A DNA stretch of 25,305 bases from Penium margaritaceum (GCA_023375785.1 SZWC01000559.1:273899-299203); one strand, 5' to 3'; counted from the stretch's first letter, positions 1 through 10,177 are shown. A program made the numbers and translations. Notes: generated by a model not told the origin, from the letters alone.

Positions 1-29
1 GCATGGGCAGTTGCCCACCAAGCCAATGG

Positions 30-519
30 CTAGTCCAATATCGTCCTGTTCGTACTCGTCCGTGCATCAACAATCGCGTCCACAGCAGGACGAAAGGAGA
101 GGACAGACGAAGAGGAGAGCAGATGACAAGGAGAAAAACATGGCCCAGACCAGCAGTCCACCTGGTCTGCTGCGTTGATGAGGTCGGCTTTGTCCACACC
201 CTCCTGCGTGCCCACGTCTCCAATGGCAGACTGCCACGCACCAAACAAAGTACAGAACACGGAGATGAATCAAGCTGGAATTACGCTGCAGACAACCCAG
301 GAACTGGCCTGCTCGTTGACTTGCTTATTCAAAGTACCAAGCCTCTCATACCCTCTCCACCACCCCGTATCGCTCTCCCTGGAGACTCCACCAGTCTTTT
401 GCTGACAACATGCTGACACAATACCACACAATAACAAGAAAGTCGGTGGAGACTTTGAACACTTGAAGAACCACGCAGAGAATGTCCAACTGCACACTCT
501 TAATCAGGATTGCAGGCAC
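30..519 (-). other. Possible downstream exons of the glutamine-rich gene
   Basis: Downstream of the candidate donor at 621, acceptor-like AG dinucleotides occur near 520 and 509. Protein-like stretches appear in more than one frame. One runs to LNKQVNEQASSW (about 285-350) and is followed by a GT. Another begins after an AG near 232 with SAIGDVGTQEGVDKADLINA. Together they could be small exons of the same minus-strand gene with short introns. No single frame joins them without splicing, and no family was recognised, so this is a weak gene-structure hypothesis that transcript data could settle. Confidence 0.2.
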
Positions 520-621
520 CTGCACGCGCGCAGACACCATGAGCTGGCATGTGTTTGTGCAGAATCAGAGAAAAATTAATCATTCCCTTCACTTCCTGAC
601 CTTCACGACAAGGGAGCATAC

Positions 622-956
622 CAAGAGTGACTCGGCAGAGCTGTACATGATGGCCATGGCGTGTCCGAACCCATCTCTCAGCTGCTGTGCACGTGGCCCC
701 ATCTGGTCCCAGTCACTTTCTTCCCTCTCCTGCTCCTCTACCTGCCCCTCCAGCAACTCCTCTGCTCTTCCAGCCTGTTCCTGCTTTGCTGCACGGCTGT
801 CTAAGTCTTCCTGCCCCTCCCCCGCAGCAACAGCGACAGCGACAGCATCATCAACCTCCATCGTTTCCCTTCTTTCCTCCTCCCTAGCGCCAGACTGAGG
901 TGGCCGCTGCTGCTCCTGGTGTTGTTGATGTTCCTGCCGCTGCTGCTGCTCATGCC

Positions 957-1048
<92 letters not shown>

Positions 1049-1506
1049 CGCTGCTCAGTGCCTTCAGGCCGGTTAGGTGATTCCTGCTGGTGTGGCTGTC
1101 GGTAAAGATGGAGATGCGACGGCGTGACTTCAGTTCGCCCAACCTGGAGAATCGAGGCCTCTGTGTGCAGACGCTGGTCCGCCCCCTTCCCAGCCTCTTG
1201 CACGTCTAAAGGCCCCGCCTGCTGCTGCCGTTTGCGAACAAGAGGCTGCTCTGGCGTGGTGTTACTGTCGTCCCAGTGCAGCAAGTTCTTACGTTGCTGC
1301 TGCTCTTGTTGCCGCTGCGGCAGCTGCAGTCGCTGCTGCTGCTGCTGTTGCTGAGGCTGCGGCTGCTCGACCGGCGTCTGTGCTCCTTTCGCCATGCGGC
1401 TTGCGAGCCCATCATCCTGGAAAATCTGAAGCTGTGGTCCATGCCCCTCCTGGCGCCGCTCCTCCCTCGGTTTCTCAACGCGTGCTCGGTTGAACCAAAA
1501 GCTCAT
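622..1506 (-). CDS. Glutamine-rich protein, probable first coding exon of a host gene
   Basis: The reading frame opens at ATG 1506-1504 (protein start MSFWFNRARVEKPREERR) and stays open to a stop at 589. A GTATGC splice-donor-like sequence directly after 622 makes 622 the likelier exon end, giving about 295 residues in phase 0. The N-terminus is basic. Two glutamine-rich stretches follow: a short one near residues 45-70 and a long one near 150-190 (9 Gln, one Lys, 20 Gln). The C-terminal third is acidic and Glu/Gln-rich, probably helical, and ends in a mixed-composition segment (QLRDGFGHAMAIMYSSAESL) that reads like folded protein. No family was recognised. Polyglutamine of this kind is common in transcription or chromatin proteins, but that is inference. 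Non-repeat codons look protein-like, unlike the stop-ridden elements elsewhere in the window. It could still be a fortuitous frame driven by the repeat. Confidence 0.5.
958..1047. repeat. CTG/CAG trinucleotide repeat
   Basis: Twenty uninterrupted CTG units (958-1017) are followed by one CTT and nine more CTG units (1021-1047). Read on the minus strand this is CAG, coding polyglutamine with a single lysine interruption inside the candidate exon. Shorter CTG clusters flank it at about 905-960 and 1290-1350. Pure runs of this length are slippage-prone, so length polymorphism is likely. Confidence 0.95.
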
Positions 1507-2810
1507 CCTGGTCCCTCCAACAGCAACTGGTCACGAGAAACAATGAAACACGCAACCCTAAGATTAAAGCTAGAGGTAACAGAAGACTTCCAGAGTAAAT
1601 TCTCCGGCATGCATGCCTAAAATCAAAAGAGGGTGCAGACAACAACAAGCTATTCTGGCAGCAGCATCAGCGGTTGGAGGAGTGGCGGCTGCACCAGAAG
1701 CGGTGGTGATTCCGTCCATGTGGTGATGCAACCGGGCTACACGACTGACAGTGCCAGAAACATCGCACAGCAAATCAGCGAGGAAAGAGCATCTGTGAGT
1801 CGCGCACAGATGCCCGGTGCTTCCAGCTTACCGCTGAAAGCAGGAGTCGCGCAGTCTCCACCAGGGGCGCAGCGCAATCGTTGCAAGGAAATCAACGCCG
1901 ATCAGTCTCTGTCCCAGTCAGACGGCAAGGCACTGGCGTTGATCAAGAGCAGGCAGCTAGTTCAACGACAGGAAGACTGAACGAGATGAACTTTAGGTGG
2001 ACGACAATCGTTCTAGTTCGGCAACAACATGTCACGATGAATGGCCGAGCTCCACCGAGTGCAATCGAGAGCGAGATCGGAACGTCCCATCATGAGCTTG
2101 CCGATTCCCATTCTAGACCAACCTGGTCGTTTAATGACCTGCCGAGAAGCCAAACCCTAGATTTGTGACGCTCTGGAAGTTCACTACGGCCCCTTCACCC
2201 TTTCTCGCCAAGAAGACCCGTCCTCACCATCCATCGACCAGCACGACTTGGAAGCCTTGGAATCGAAAGCTCCGATCCATTCACCACAGAACGAGCGTGC
2301 TTCTGCTGCGGAGAAGCACAAGCAAGGGGTGCGTGCTGCACTAGTGCTCTGGGGAACAGGGGGCTACTGCAGCTGGGGACAAATCCTAGGGTTGGCGGAA
2401 AAAACACCGAGGGAAAGTCTCAATTTTTAAAGTGACCAAAAACAAATCGTCAGGCATCCAGTTGGATCAAGGGGTGCAGAATGGGACTTGACCATGGTTT
2501 GCAACTCGCGCATGTGTGTCCCATCGATTGACCCAGCTCAGGACGACTCCGAAACTCAAGTTCGTTCTCGCGCTCTCCCGGACTCCCCGGACGTCATCTC
2601 AGCTAGCTGCAAGCTTCAATGAAGGCTCTACTGCATTTCGGATTCCTCGACAGCAAAACGGGTTTTCCCGCCATCGCCCTGGCCAAGGCGCACCCCTCCC
2701 GCGCGGGATTGGAAAACCGCGCACTTTTTCGATGGTTCTATACGGATTTCCTGGGCGTACCTCGCTTCGAAAGAACCATCGCCCCCCCCGCAAGAATCAG
2801 ATGTTGAACT
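1507..2810. other. Region without a recognisable gene
   Basis: Short open frames occur on both strands (for example 1633-1980 and 1881-2168 plus), but they overlap in different frames, match no family I recognise and show no motif. If the minus-strand glutamine-rich gene is real, its 5' UTR and promoter should lie just above 1506. No convincing TATA box or other element was identified. The right edge is the first copy of the 17-bp direct repeat. Confidence 0.4.
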
Positions 2811-2827
2811 GACTCAACGATGCGATT
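2811..2827. repeat. 17-bp direct repeat, copy 1 (candidate target-site duplication)
   Basis: The sequence gactcaacgatgcgatt is identical to 10178-10194. Neither the preceding nor the following base matches, so the repeat is exactly 17 bp. That length is typical of LINE target-site duplications, and copy 2 lies directly at the 5' boundary of the LINE. Confidence 0.6.
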
Positions 2828-3938
2828 TTTGAGTTACATAGTAACCCAATTACAATCTCTTCGCGTGCCAAACGACGCTGAAGAAAATCGTGATTGGTGG
2901 ACCGGTCATTTTCCTGACGTATCCACCAAACAGGGTGCGAAACATTGTCGGACTGTATGCCCCCCCACGTCCGCGGACGCCTAGGCTGGGTCGGCTCAGA
3001 GGAAAAAAATCATGGACATCGACCTAGATGTCCGGACAGACCCCGGATAGTACGGAATGACGAGTCCGACGCCAAGACAAAAGGGTAAGGACTGTACGTT
3101 GGGTTGGGTCCAGCCCCTCGAATCCACTGGCTAGCAGAATTTAATGTTGTTTTTTCCCCTCTATATCGCTCCTCCTTGGCCTCGCCCTCTCCTGTTTCAC
3201 GGAACTGGTCGTCATGGCAAACTCTTTAGACTCGTGAACCCGGCTTCAATAAGGATTAACATGCAAATGAAAGAAAATATATTCAACCAAGGTTATAGAA
3301 GAAGGTAAATAATTTTACTTCTGCCTATAATTACGTCATCTTCTTATTTATGACATAAGGAAACATCCAAAACTCATCCAGATTTGTCGAAGATCTTTTT
3401 TTTTATTAAGTTCATAATAGACGTGTGAAACTATCATGTTCACAATAAAAGAATATATTCATCTCATATCAATGAATTCATCATCATATAGAACTATTTA
3501 CATGAAAAGGTCCGAGAAGAAATGCCTTTAGAGGTTTTTCTTCAATATGTTGGTGAATTTTTTTTCATAATAGTGTATCTTCAACCGCATTTGGTCAATT
3601 TTTGGTTATGTCTTTTTTTCTTTTACATCCACACAAGCTGGAATAAATCCAGCATAGCTTGAAGTAGTTTAGGAAGAGTTCGCCCAAACCATACACGATG
3701 TTTAAGAGCACACATGGGCGAACAAAAAAAAATTAGTTTGAACGAATGCGGGTGACAGTTTGGCAGTCCATTTACAACCAGTTTTGGCTTCCACGGACGA
3801 GATAAAGTCTCATGGCAAACCTTCCATTATGTGGTCCAGATTGTGGGCAATTATTTACCCTCTTACGAGATACTAATATGAATACTTTTTCTCGGAACTA
3901 TGTAACCCTATGCACGCTTTGCGTGCAACACTTGCCTC
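2828..3938. other. AT-rich non-coding interval between the direct repeat and the LINE tail
   Basis: From about 3240 to 3930 the composition shifts abruptly to AT-rich, with many T and A runs and no open frame of note. 2828-3230 is GC-balanced and also without recognisable content. If the 17-bp repeat is the LINE target-site duplication, this segment was inserted together with the LINE and lies downstream of its 3' end on the minus strand, as in 3' transduction. Otherwise it is ordinary spacer. No organellar gene was recognised in it. Confidence 0.35.
3911..3927. repeat. Perfect short inverted repeat beside the LINE tail
   Basis: TGCACGC-TTT-GCGTGCA is a 7-bp perfect stem with a 3-nt loop, 11 bp from the A-rich tail and outside the element. 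Confidence 0.6.
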
Positions 3939-4039
3939 TTTTTTTTTGTTTTGCCCCTGGTCGTAACCGACTGAGGCGGGGGGGCTACCTCAGCACCAAA
4001 AAAGCCCCGGGGTTGAACCCAGCCCCCCAGGTCTGTAAG
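3939..4039 (-). other. LINE 3' UTR and A-rich tail
   Basis: Right after the ORF2 stop (TGA, 4042-4040) the minus strand has a short GC-rich 3' UTR containing the self-complementary stretch GGGTTCAACCCC beside GGGG/CCCC runs, able to form a hairpin. It ends in an A-rich tail (AAAACAAAAAAAAAG, plus-strand T run near 3939-3951). A short 3' UTR with a hairpin next to the tail is seen in several LINE families as the RT recognition site; its function here is inference. Confidence 0.65.
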
Positions 4040-6890
4040 TCATGGTGGAGGGTAGAGGTCGGGGTGTTTCCACCACAGGGTGAAGCGGGAGCTTAGGGAT
4101 ATTCGACAGTCTTTCTTGTTGAGAAGGAAGTTAGAGATTAGGGCCGAGGCGAAGTCATTTTCAATGGATTTGAGTTTTGCGCGTGTAGGCTTTGAGTTCT
4201 GACGGGAGAGTAAGGTACACACGAGCCATATATGTCTTTGAAAAGCTGTTGCGAAGGTGGCAGTGATCTTGGCCGAGGGGGAGGAGGTTGGATCTGTCCA
4301 GCGTTCTTACCATATGAGGTGGAACAATGTGGCACGGAAGATGAACCAGGCAGCATTGAAAACCTTGGGCTTTAGGGGACCCAACAGTAGTTCTGGGGTC
4401 GTGAGGGGAATATTGGGGAAGAGGCTACTGAAGAAGGTCTCCATGCGTTGTCGGAGTGGGTGTAAACGCCGGCAGAGGAGGAAGCAGTGTTCTACTGTTT
4501 CATCTTCCCCACAGAAAGGGCATGCACACGTTCCATTGCGGCAGTAACGGGTGCGATTGGCAACTGGGAGAGAGCGAAATAGTATCTTCGTCTGAATATC
4601 TTTGGGGCGAAGGTCTAGGGAGAGAAAATAATGTTTTGCTCTAATAGATCGCCAATCAAAGTGAGTGCCAGGGAATTTGTCACACCAATTCGTCTCGTAA
4701 GATGGGGTGAATTTATGTGGTTGGATAAGGCGCTGGTAAATTTTATTCAAGGGTGGGAGTTCGTGTGAGAATCTGTAGGAAGGTATTGCGGGGCGGTCTG
4801 GTAGCCTGATCATGCGCTCCTCTGAGGAAATGAAAACTGGGGTAAGGACTTTACCTCAAACTTGAGATGCTTTGGCCCATGGGTGGGGGCGGAGAGTGCG
4901 GTGGACAGGGTCTACTTCCAGAGGTATGGCCGACGAGGGTGCGGGGAGGGGGAAGTGGAAGAGTAGTTTGATTGGCAGGCCTGTGAGGTCTTTGATGGTG
5001 AAGTATGGGGTGTGAGGGTGTGCGAGGGGAAATGAAGGTCCTAGAGCCAGGGTACGCCTCCAAGAGAGGGGAATGGAGTCCAGAAGGAGCTGTAGGGTGT
5101 GTTGATGGGCCGTTGGCCAAGATGAGAGTGGGCGTGTGGCGAGGTCCCCGAGGGTGATTCCCTGCGAAAGAAGCCATCGTTCCCGTCTTTCTAGTCCGAA
5201 GGGATGTCCGGTGTCTTTCAGAATGTGCCTGTTGAAGGCGACGTACTCCTGAGAAAGTTCTTGAAAGATTGCTCGTGGGGGCTGAAATGTCGGGTTGGAT
5301 GCTAAGAAGGTTTTGAAAGCCATGAGCCATTTGGTATGGATGGTGGGGAGTTTGAGTCGTAATATGAAGGGGTGAGAGAGGAAGAAGTGGCCCTGTTTGG
5401 GGAGATTCCGGGAGAAAAGGAGAGTATCTTTCCATTGCGCTTCTCCAGGTTGAAGGAAGGAGTAGATCCATTTGGCGGCTTGTGCTTCGATTAGAGCCGT
5501 GGGCCACTTAACACCTAGTCCTCCTTTGGAGGTGGGGGAGACCGCAGACGCCAGGGAGTATAGCCTGAGTCCTCTGCTATTGCCTTCTTTTGGGGTATTG
5601 GAGGAGAGGAAGTTGAGGAGGAGGGTATTGATTCTTTGGAGGTGATCTGGTGTTAGGGGGCAGGCATAGCTATGGTAAAGGAATTTAGCGTTAAGATATG
5701 TGTTTATCGTTATGGCTTTGGTATGGATTGGGGCCCTTATTTTCTGCCAATATGAGACAGATGCTTCGAGTCGTCGTAATATGGGGTTCCATGTGTAATC
5801 AAAGTTCATGGTCGAGAGGAAGAAGTGGCCTAGGATGCGGATAGGAAAGTCTGCGAGATGAAATGGGGAGTTAACTGGAGTAGGCGTGTGGGAACCGATT
5901 GGGAGAAGGTTTGTCTTGCGGTAGTTTGTACGGAGGCCTGTGTATTTGGCGCATGTTCGAAGGCAGCGGGCGGCGGCCTGGATTTCGCTCTCGGACGAGA
6001 GGATCAGGGTCATATCATCTGCATATCCGACTATGGTCTTACGAAGATGTGGAGCAATAGGGATTCCTTCGAGGTGGTGACGGAGGAAGTCTGCGATGGG
6101 CTCCATTGCGCAGATGAAGAGCAGGGGAGCTATAGGGCATCCTTGACGTACACCTGAGAGGAGGGTGATGGGGGAGGTGAGGTGTCCATTTATCAGGAAT
6201 TGTGTCGGGGTGTGATGGTGTAATAGTGTGACCCACTGGGTGAAGGAGTCTGGGAATCCAAGATGTTGGAGAGCCGCGTACAAATTGTCACGATTGAGGG
6301 AGTCATATGCCGTTTCGAAGTCTGCCGCTAATAAGTAGAGCGGGGAGGACGTGCGGGTAGACCAATGGTGCAAGTCGTACAATTGTGAGAGGGCGTGTTG
6401 TATGTTTCATCCTGGGACAAAGCCAGTTTGATCCTGATGAATGATGTGCGGGAGTGCCTTTGCCATCCGTGCAGCAAGAAGCTTAGCCAAGATTTTGTAT
6501 TCTACGTTCAAGAGGGAAATTGGCCTGTAGTGCGTAATGTCGTAGGGGTCACCTTTTCTTGGGATGAGAGTGGTTATGGAAGAGGCAAAATCCCCAATCA
6601 GGGAGGGGTCAGCGTAGATCTGGTTGTAGAACTGGAGGAGTTGGGAGGCAATATGGGGGATGAAGGTTTTGTAGAATTCTCCGGGGAGGCCGTCTGGCCC
6701 TGGGGTTTTGTTAAGTGCCTGTGAGAGTGCTGCGTCCACCACCTCACAGCGGGTAACTGGTGCCGCAAGTTTGGCAAGTATGTGAGGTGGGATACGTTTC
6801 CTTTATTGAGGGAGCAAGAGGGGGGCGAAGGTTTCAATGTGTTCTGGTTGTTGGTAAATACGCTGAAAGAAATCTTGCGTAATGCGAGAT
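4040..6890 (-). pseudogene. LINE ORF2, reverse transcriptase and C-terminal part
   Basis: One frame runs the whole way from 6890 to the stop at 4040 (about 950 codons), interrupted only by TAA at 6803-6805, TGA at 6407-6409, TGA at 4856-4858 and TAA at 4307-4309. RT landmarks in order are NKTPGPDGLPGEFYKTF, LIPRKGDPYDITHYRPISLL, DQTGFVPG, AADFETAYDS (first catalytic Asp), SGVRQGCPIAPLLF and GYADDMTL (catalytic YADD, 6014-6025). The C-terminal region has a CPFCGEDETVEHCFLLC knuckle near 4490-4535, the zf-RVT arrangement of plant LINEs, and ends KHPDLYPPP. The enzyme makes cDNA by target-primed reverse transcription. The TGA at 6407 replaces the arginine expected after FVPG, a CGA-to-TGA change. 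All catalytic residues seen are intact, but the stops and the upstream inversion prevent expression of a full protein. Confidence 0.92.
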
Positions 6891-7489
6891 AATGCTTGGG
6901 GTGTGGACCTCTTTCATCCTACTCAACAATCCTTCACGTACAAATTTAAACCCACTAACTCCTTCTCTCGACTAGACCGTATCTACCACCACCCAAACCT
7001 ACACACCCCAGTTTCCAACATCACCCACCTCCCGCTTACACCTCAACTATCCGACCACATTCAAGCTAACCTCCTCACCCTTCTCCCTCCACACTGCCCC
7101 AACCGAGGACCCTCAGCCTGGAAACTGAACACCACCCTTCTTGCACGACCCTACGTCCGCAACATCCTCCCCACACTCATCCAAGACCACTGGCTACTCA
7201 CGAAACAGATCCTTACATCGCATCTCAAGCATTTTAGCAAGCAGGAAGCGGAGCGAAAGCGCAAAACTCTTCAGCACCTCGAGCGAAAACTTACCTCTAC
7301 CCAAGAAGCATGTCAAAAGAACCCTACTACACCTCTCCTTGCAAAGCTACATACCATTGAGCAACAACTACACAATTACTGCTCCTCACGCGTGCTCTCA
7401 CACCGCGAGAAATTGCTTCTGAAATGGAACACAGAAGGAAATAAAGCCTCCGCCCTTCTCACCAGAAAAACTGCACCTCCAAAAAGCTT
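6891..7489 (+). pseudogene. Inverted internal segment of LINE ORF2 (end of endonuclease plus linker)
   Basis: This 599-bp piece reads on the plus strand while the rest of the LINE reads on the minus strand. It encodes the part missing from ORF2: NAWGVDLFHP, FTYKF and SRLDRIY (6967-6987), the LSDH motif near 7049, all endonuclease C-terminal hallmarks, then a helical linker ending RKTAPPKS. Turning it back joins the upstream frame after ...NLSLVD and the downstream frame before SRITQDFFQ without a lost or gained base; the split codon becomes TTA (Leu). Both breakpoints are therefore base-precise. No clear inverted repeat was seen at the breakpoints. Whether the inversion is in the genome or came from assembly cannot be told here. 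Confidence 0.88.
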
Positions 7490-7563
7490 GTCTACTAGGC
7501 TCAGGTTTTGTATCATTGCGGCGAGGCTATCTGAGTCTGAGTCTCGAGATGGGGGGGATCTAT
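7118..7563. repeat. 446-bp direct duplication, copy 1 (probable assembly overlap)
   Basis: This is near-identical to 7565-8010, from which it is separated by a single N at 7564. About seven substitutions cluster in 7191-7240 and the rest appears identical. It contains the right inversion breakpoint (7489/7490). Equal length and direct adjacency to a one-base gap suggest two overlapping contigs or haplotypes placed side by side. Confidence 0.9.
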
Positions 7564-7564
7564 N

Positions 7565-8010
7565 CTGGAAACTGAACACCACCCTTCTTGCACGACCCTA
7601 CGTCCGCAACATCCTCCCCACACTCATCCAAGATCACTGGCTACTCACGAAACACACCCTCACTTCGCACCTCAAGCATTTTAGCAAACAGGAAGCGGAG
7701 CGAAAGCGCAAAACTCTTCAGCACCTCGAGCGAAAACTTACCTCTACCCAAGAAGCATGTCAAAAGAACCCTACTACACCTCTCCTTGCAAAGCTACATA
7801 CCATTGAGCAACAACTACACAATTACTGCTCCTCACGCGTGCTCTCACACCGCGAGAAATTGCTTCTGAAATGGAACACAGAAGGAAATAAAGCCTCCGC
7901 CCTTCTCACCAGAAAAACTGCACCTCCAAAAAGCTTGTCTACTAGGCTCAGGTTTTGTATCATTGCGGCGAGGCTATCTGAGTCTGAGTCTCGAGATGGG
8001 GGGGATCTAT
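7565..8010. repeat. 446-bp direct duplication, copy 2 (probable assembly overlap)
   Basis: Second copy of 7118-7563. It starts at the base after the N. Its plus-strand LINE segment ends at 7936, and the minus-strand endonuclease resumes at 7937. Confidence 0.9.
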
Positions 8011-8953
8011 CAGCCGGGTGTATGACTGCATTGAAGTCACCAAGGAGGATATGGGGTGGGGTGTCCTTGAGGAGCGAGTGGAGTTTGTTCCAAAATAGCT
8101 CCCGCTCTGGTGTTTGAGCTGGTGCGTAGATCGCAATAACCGGGGTGGTGTATGTGTGCCATTGGAGAGAGAAGGAGATCGCCCTTCCTGGGATGAGGAT
8201 CCTGGGGTTTAAGAGGCGGGCTTGTTTAGAGGTTGCTACCACTAGCCCTCCGGTGTAGGGCGATGGAGAGGGGCATACAAAGGTTTGGAAATGTTCTTCT
8301 AGGTTGGAGTATGCGGGGGAGCAGGGGGACTGAATGTGTGTTTCAGAGAAGATAGCAACGTGGATGTGGTGGGTATGCAAGAAGTGGTAGAGGTAATTTT
8401 GTTTTGCAGTTGAATTCATGCCGTTGCAATTCATATGGAGTATATTAAGGCGAGTAGTGGGAGGCGGTTCGTTCAACTGAGATTGTAGTTGATGTAACTT
8501 GAGTTTTACTTGCTTGAGATCAATGGGGCGCTGAAGTTGGTAGTGGGGGATTGGGGCTCCTTGGAGGGTGGAAGGCCGCCAGCCCACCAAAATGAGTGCG
8601 TTTTGTCCAGCCTGCTGGTGGTTATGCGAAGAGCTTGGTGTGTGCCGTGGGGTGATGGACGTTTGGAGCGTGTGGGACATTCGTTTGGACCTTTTGGCTT
8701 TTTGGTATAGGAGGGAGGGTTTACATAGTCTCAGTGGGTTTGTTGACGAGAGAGTGTGTGGTGTAAGTGGAGAGTTTGGGGGGGTGAGGAGAGTGTGTCG
8801 CATTCTTCTAGAGTTTTTTAAGTTTTGGGAGCTTTGAAACCGTGGGGTTTCAGGGGTCAAGGGGGTGACAGGGTTGTGTGCTTGTGAGGTGGATTTCATA
8901 GGTAAAGGTTCCCATCGAGAATTTGCCTGGGTTGAAATGTTCCTAGCAGTCAT
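7937..8953 (-). pseudogene. LINE ORF2 N-terminal part with APE-type endonuclease
   Basis: The frame is open from far upstream; the likely ORF2 start is the ATG at 8953 (MTARNISTQANS), which follows the inter-ORF spacer. About 160 residues of Pro/Ser/Thr/His-rich sequence precede the endonuclease, which begins near 8456 with RLNILHMNCNGMNS (metal-binding Asn). Next come FSETHIQ (catalytic Glu) and, after TGGLVVA, VIAIYAPAQTPERELFW and ILLGDFNAV (GDFN at 8030-8041). The domain then breaks off at NLSLVD at the inversion point; its C-terminal motifs lie on the opposite strand at 6891 onward. The domain nicks target DNA to start target-primed reverse transcription. With the inversion undone, ORF2 would span about 1,488 codons, in the usual range for plant L1 ORF2. 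Confidence 0.88.
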
Positions 8954-9504
8954 AGTAGGGTTTGGTAATTGAAAGGCGAGGAAATATGTTTGGAGGAAAG
9001 GTAGATGTAGATCCCAAGGGGTTAGGCAATAGACATAAATCAAGCGGATGAGAGTAGTAAGTATGTGGGATAGGAGCATAAGGGAGGAAAAGAGGAGATC
9101 ACACGCAAAGAGAGGGGGCCTAAGTCGGTGGTTGTGTCTCCTTGTTCCTCTCAGTTGAGGCCAAGTCGGGGAGGCTTGATGAGCTACATGGTTTATGTCG
9201 TGTGTCGGGTGGAGATGGAGGCGCGTGCGGCAACGGAAGTATCTGCATGGGGAGAACAAGCAAATGTGGGTGAGTGTACGTCTATGATAGTGCTTTAAGA
9301 ACTGGGGAAAGGAGTGAGCATTACCTTTTTGGGATGGGCAGGACGTCACTTGAGAAAGCCCTGCGCGGAGCGCTTCGGGTTGGGTTTGCGGTGGTTGCCA
9401 GGGTGCGGTGCCCTGGTTGTGGGAGGAGTGGGCGAGGTCGGCGTGTTTTCGATGCCGTTGCGAGCCTCGGAGGAGGACTGTGCACGTGGAGGTGCTGCAG
9501 AGGA
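8954..9504 (-). other. LINE inter-ORF spacer
   Basis: This lies between the ORF1 stop (9505) and the presumed ORF2 start. One frame stays open through it, but the translation (hydrophobic and Leu/Ser/His-rich) does not look like a conserved domain. Splice-like GTAATG (9324) and TGCAG (about 9246) signals occur here, without enough support to call an intron. Confidence 0.4.
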
Positions 9505-10177
9505 TTATCGTGTCGCCATCCAACGTTGCCGGGTGCGGTTTAATTCCTGGAAAGACGCTGAAGGTGGGACGAGGAGGAGGTCCTCTGCGTTGGGCACGGT
9601 GAGGCTGTACTTGAGTGCCGCGACGTGAGCCGAAGTGTTGATGTGGATAGCCAGGTCCGCCAGGTTGTTGCTGAAAAAGGGGCCACAATTTGGCCAGAGG
9701 CATGTGAAGTGCTCGCGGTTGGCGGTAACTCCGGTGAGCATGATGCCGATATCGTCGTCGAGGTATGTTTGGAGGGCACACTTCTTGAAGACTGAACCTG
9801 TAATGCAAAGAGCGTTGGTGAGACAAGTGGTTTAAGGGGGAGAGGAGGAGCGTGGCGGTTGGGAGGCACTTATGGTTAGCCTTGTGGATCGTGATAAGCG
9901 TGTCATTTGCACGGTGGACATGCTTGTGGGTGTCGAGGGAGAAGATGCGATGATGCGCAGTCTTGTGATTGAGGCCGCCGTAGGCGCAGTTGAACATGTC
10001 GACGTTGAAAAGGGTTCTGGACTTGTCGGAATGGTGGAACTTAAGTCCTGCCGGGAAGTTGTCGAGTTTCTTGTCGTCGTCATGGGGCACTGCGATGCCT
10101 CGGATGGTCCTGTTCCTCTTGCCTGTCAGAGGATCTTCGAAGTAGTGTAGGTAGAGCAATCCTGCTAGGAAGGGGCG
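9505..10177 (-). pseudogene. LINE ORF1, 5'-truncated, with C2H2-like zinc finger
   Basis: From the 5' boundary one frame encodes LLYLHYFEDPLTGKRNRTIR followed by DNFPAGLKFHHSDKSRTLF and a His-rich region, to about 9840. The sense then moves to the +1 frame (from about 9833) and runs to a stop at 9505. The second part carries FTCLWPNCGPFF...LAIHINTSAH, a CX4CX13HX5H arrangement (about 9624-9705), one residue longer than a classical C2H2 spacing. ORF1 proteins of L1-type LINEs bind element RNA in the ribonucleoprotein; this role is inferred from position. The N-terminal part (GIAVPHDDDKKLDNFPAGLK region) matches no domain I know. The frame runs straight to the 17-bp repeat without a start codon, so the true N-terminus is missing. 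A frameshift near 9835 disables it. Confidence 0.7.

Larger units (their letters stand above)
3939..10177 (-). mobile_element. L1-type LINE retrotransposon, 5'-truncated, internally rearranged
   Basis: The element reads on the minus strand from about 10177 (the coding frame of ORF1 continues right up to the boundary, indicating 5' truncation) to an A-rich tail at about 3955-3939. In order it holds ORF1 with a C2H2-like finger, an inter-ORF spacer, and ORF2 with an APE-type endonuclease, reverse transcriptase and a C-terminal CCHC. RT motifs (NKTPGPDGLPGEFY, GVRQGCP, YADD) place it with the L1 clade. The middle of ORF2 is inverted (6891-7489), and a near-duplicate of 446 bp joined by a single N inflates the length. 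ORF2 is broken by four stops but no frameshift once the inversion is allowed for, so the copy is not very old. Confidence 0.9.

Noticed and set aside
3..416. 137-codon open frame on the plus strand at the left edge
   Set aside because: Overlaps stretches that look more protein-like on the minus strand; no motif; composition not coding-like.
1633..2168. Two overlapping plus-strand open frames
   Set aside because: They overlap in different frames, show no domain and no support for either as a gene.
2516..2812. Plus-strand 98-codon frame and minus-strand mirror frame
   Set aside because: Both strands open in the same GC-rich stretch, no motif; likely chance.
3960..4030. tRNA or SINE B-box in the LINE tail (GGGTTCAACCCC)
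   Set aside because: No A-box, acceptor stem or cloverleaf around it; it fits a 3' UTR hairpin better.
9240..9330. Intron between LINE ORF1 and ORF2 (GTAATG...TGCAG)
   Set aside because: Splice-like dinucleotides only; no coding continuity is gained by removing it, and LINE introns are rare.
7823..10159. A single 778-codon LINE protein covering ORF1, spacer and endonuclease
   Set aside because: The frame happens to stay open, but the conserved finger of ORF1 is in another frame and the spacer translation is not domain-like, and the end of the frame is created by the inversion.
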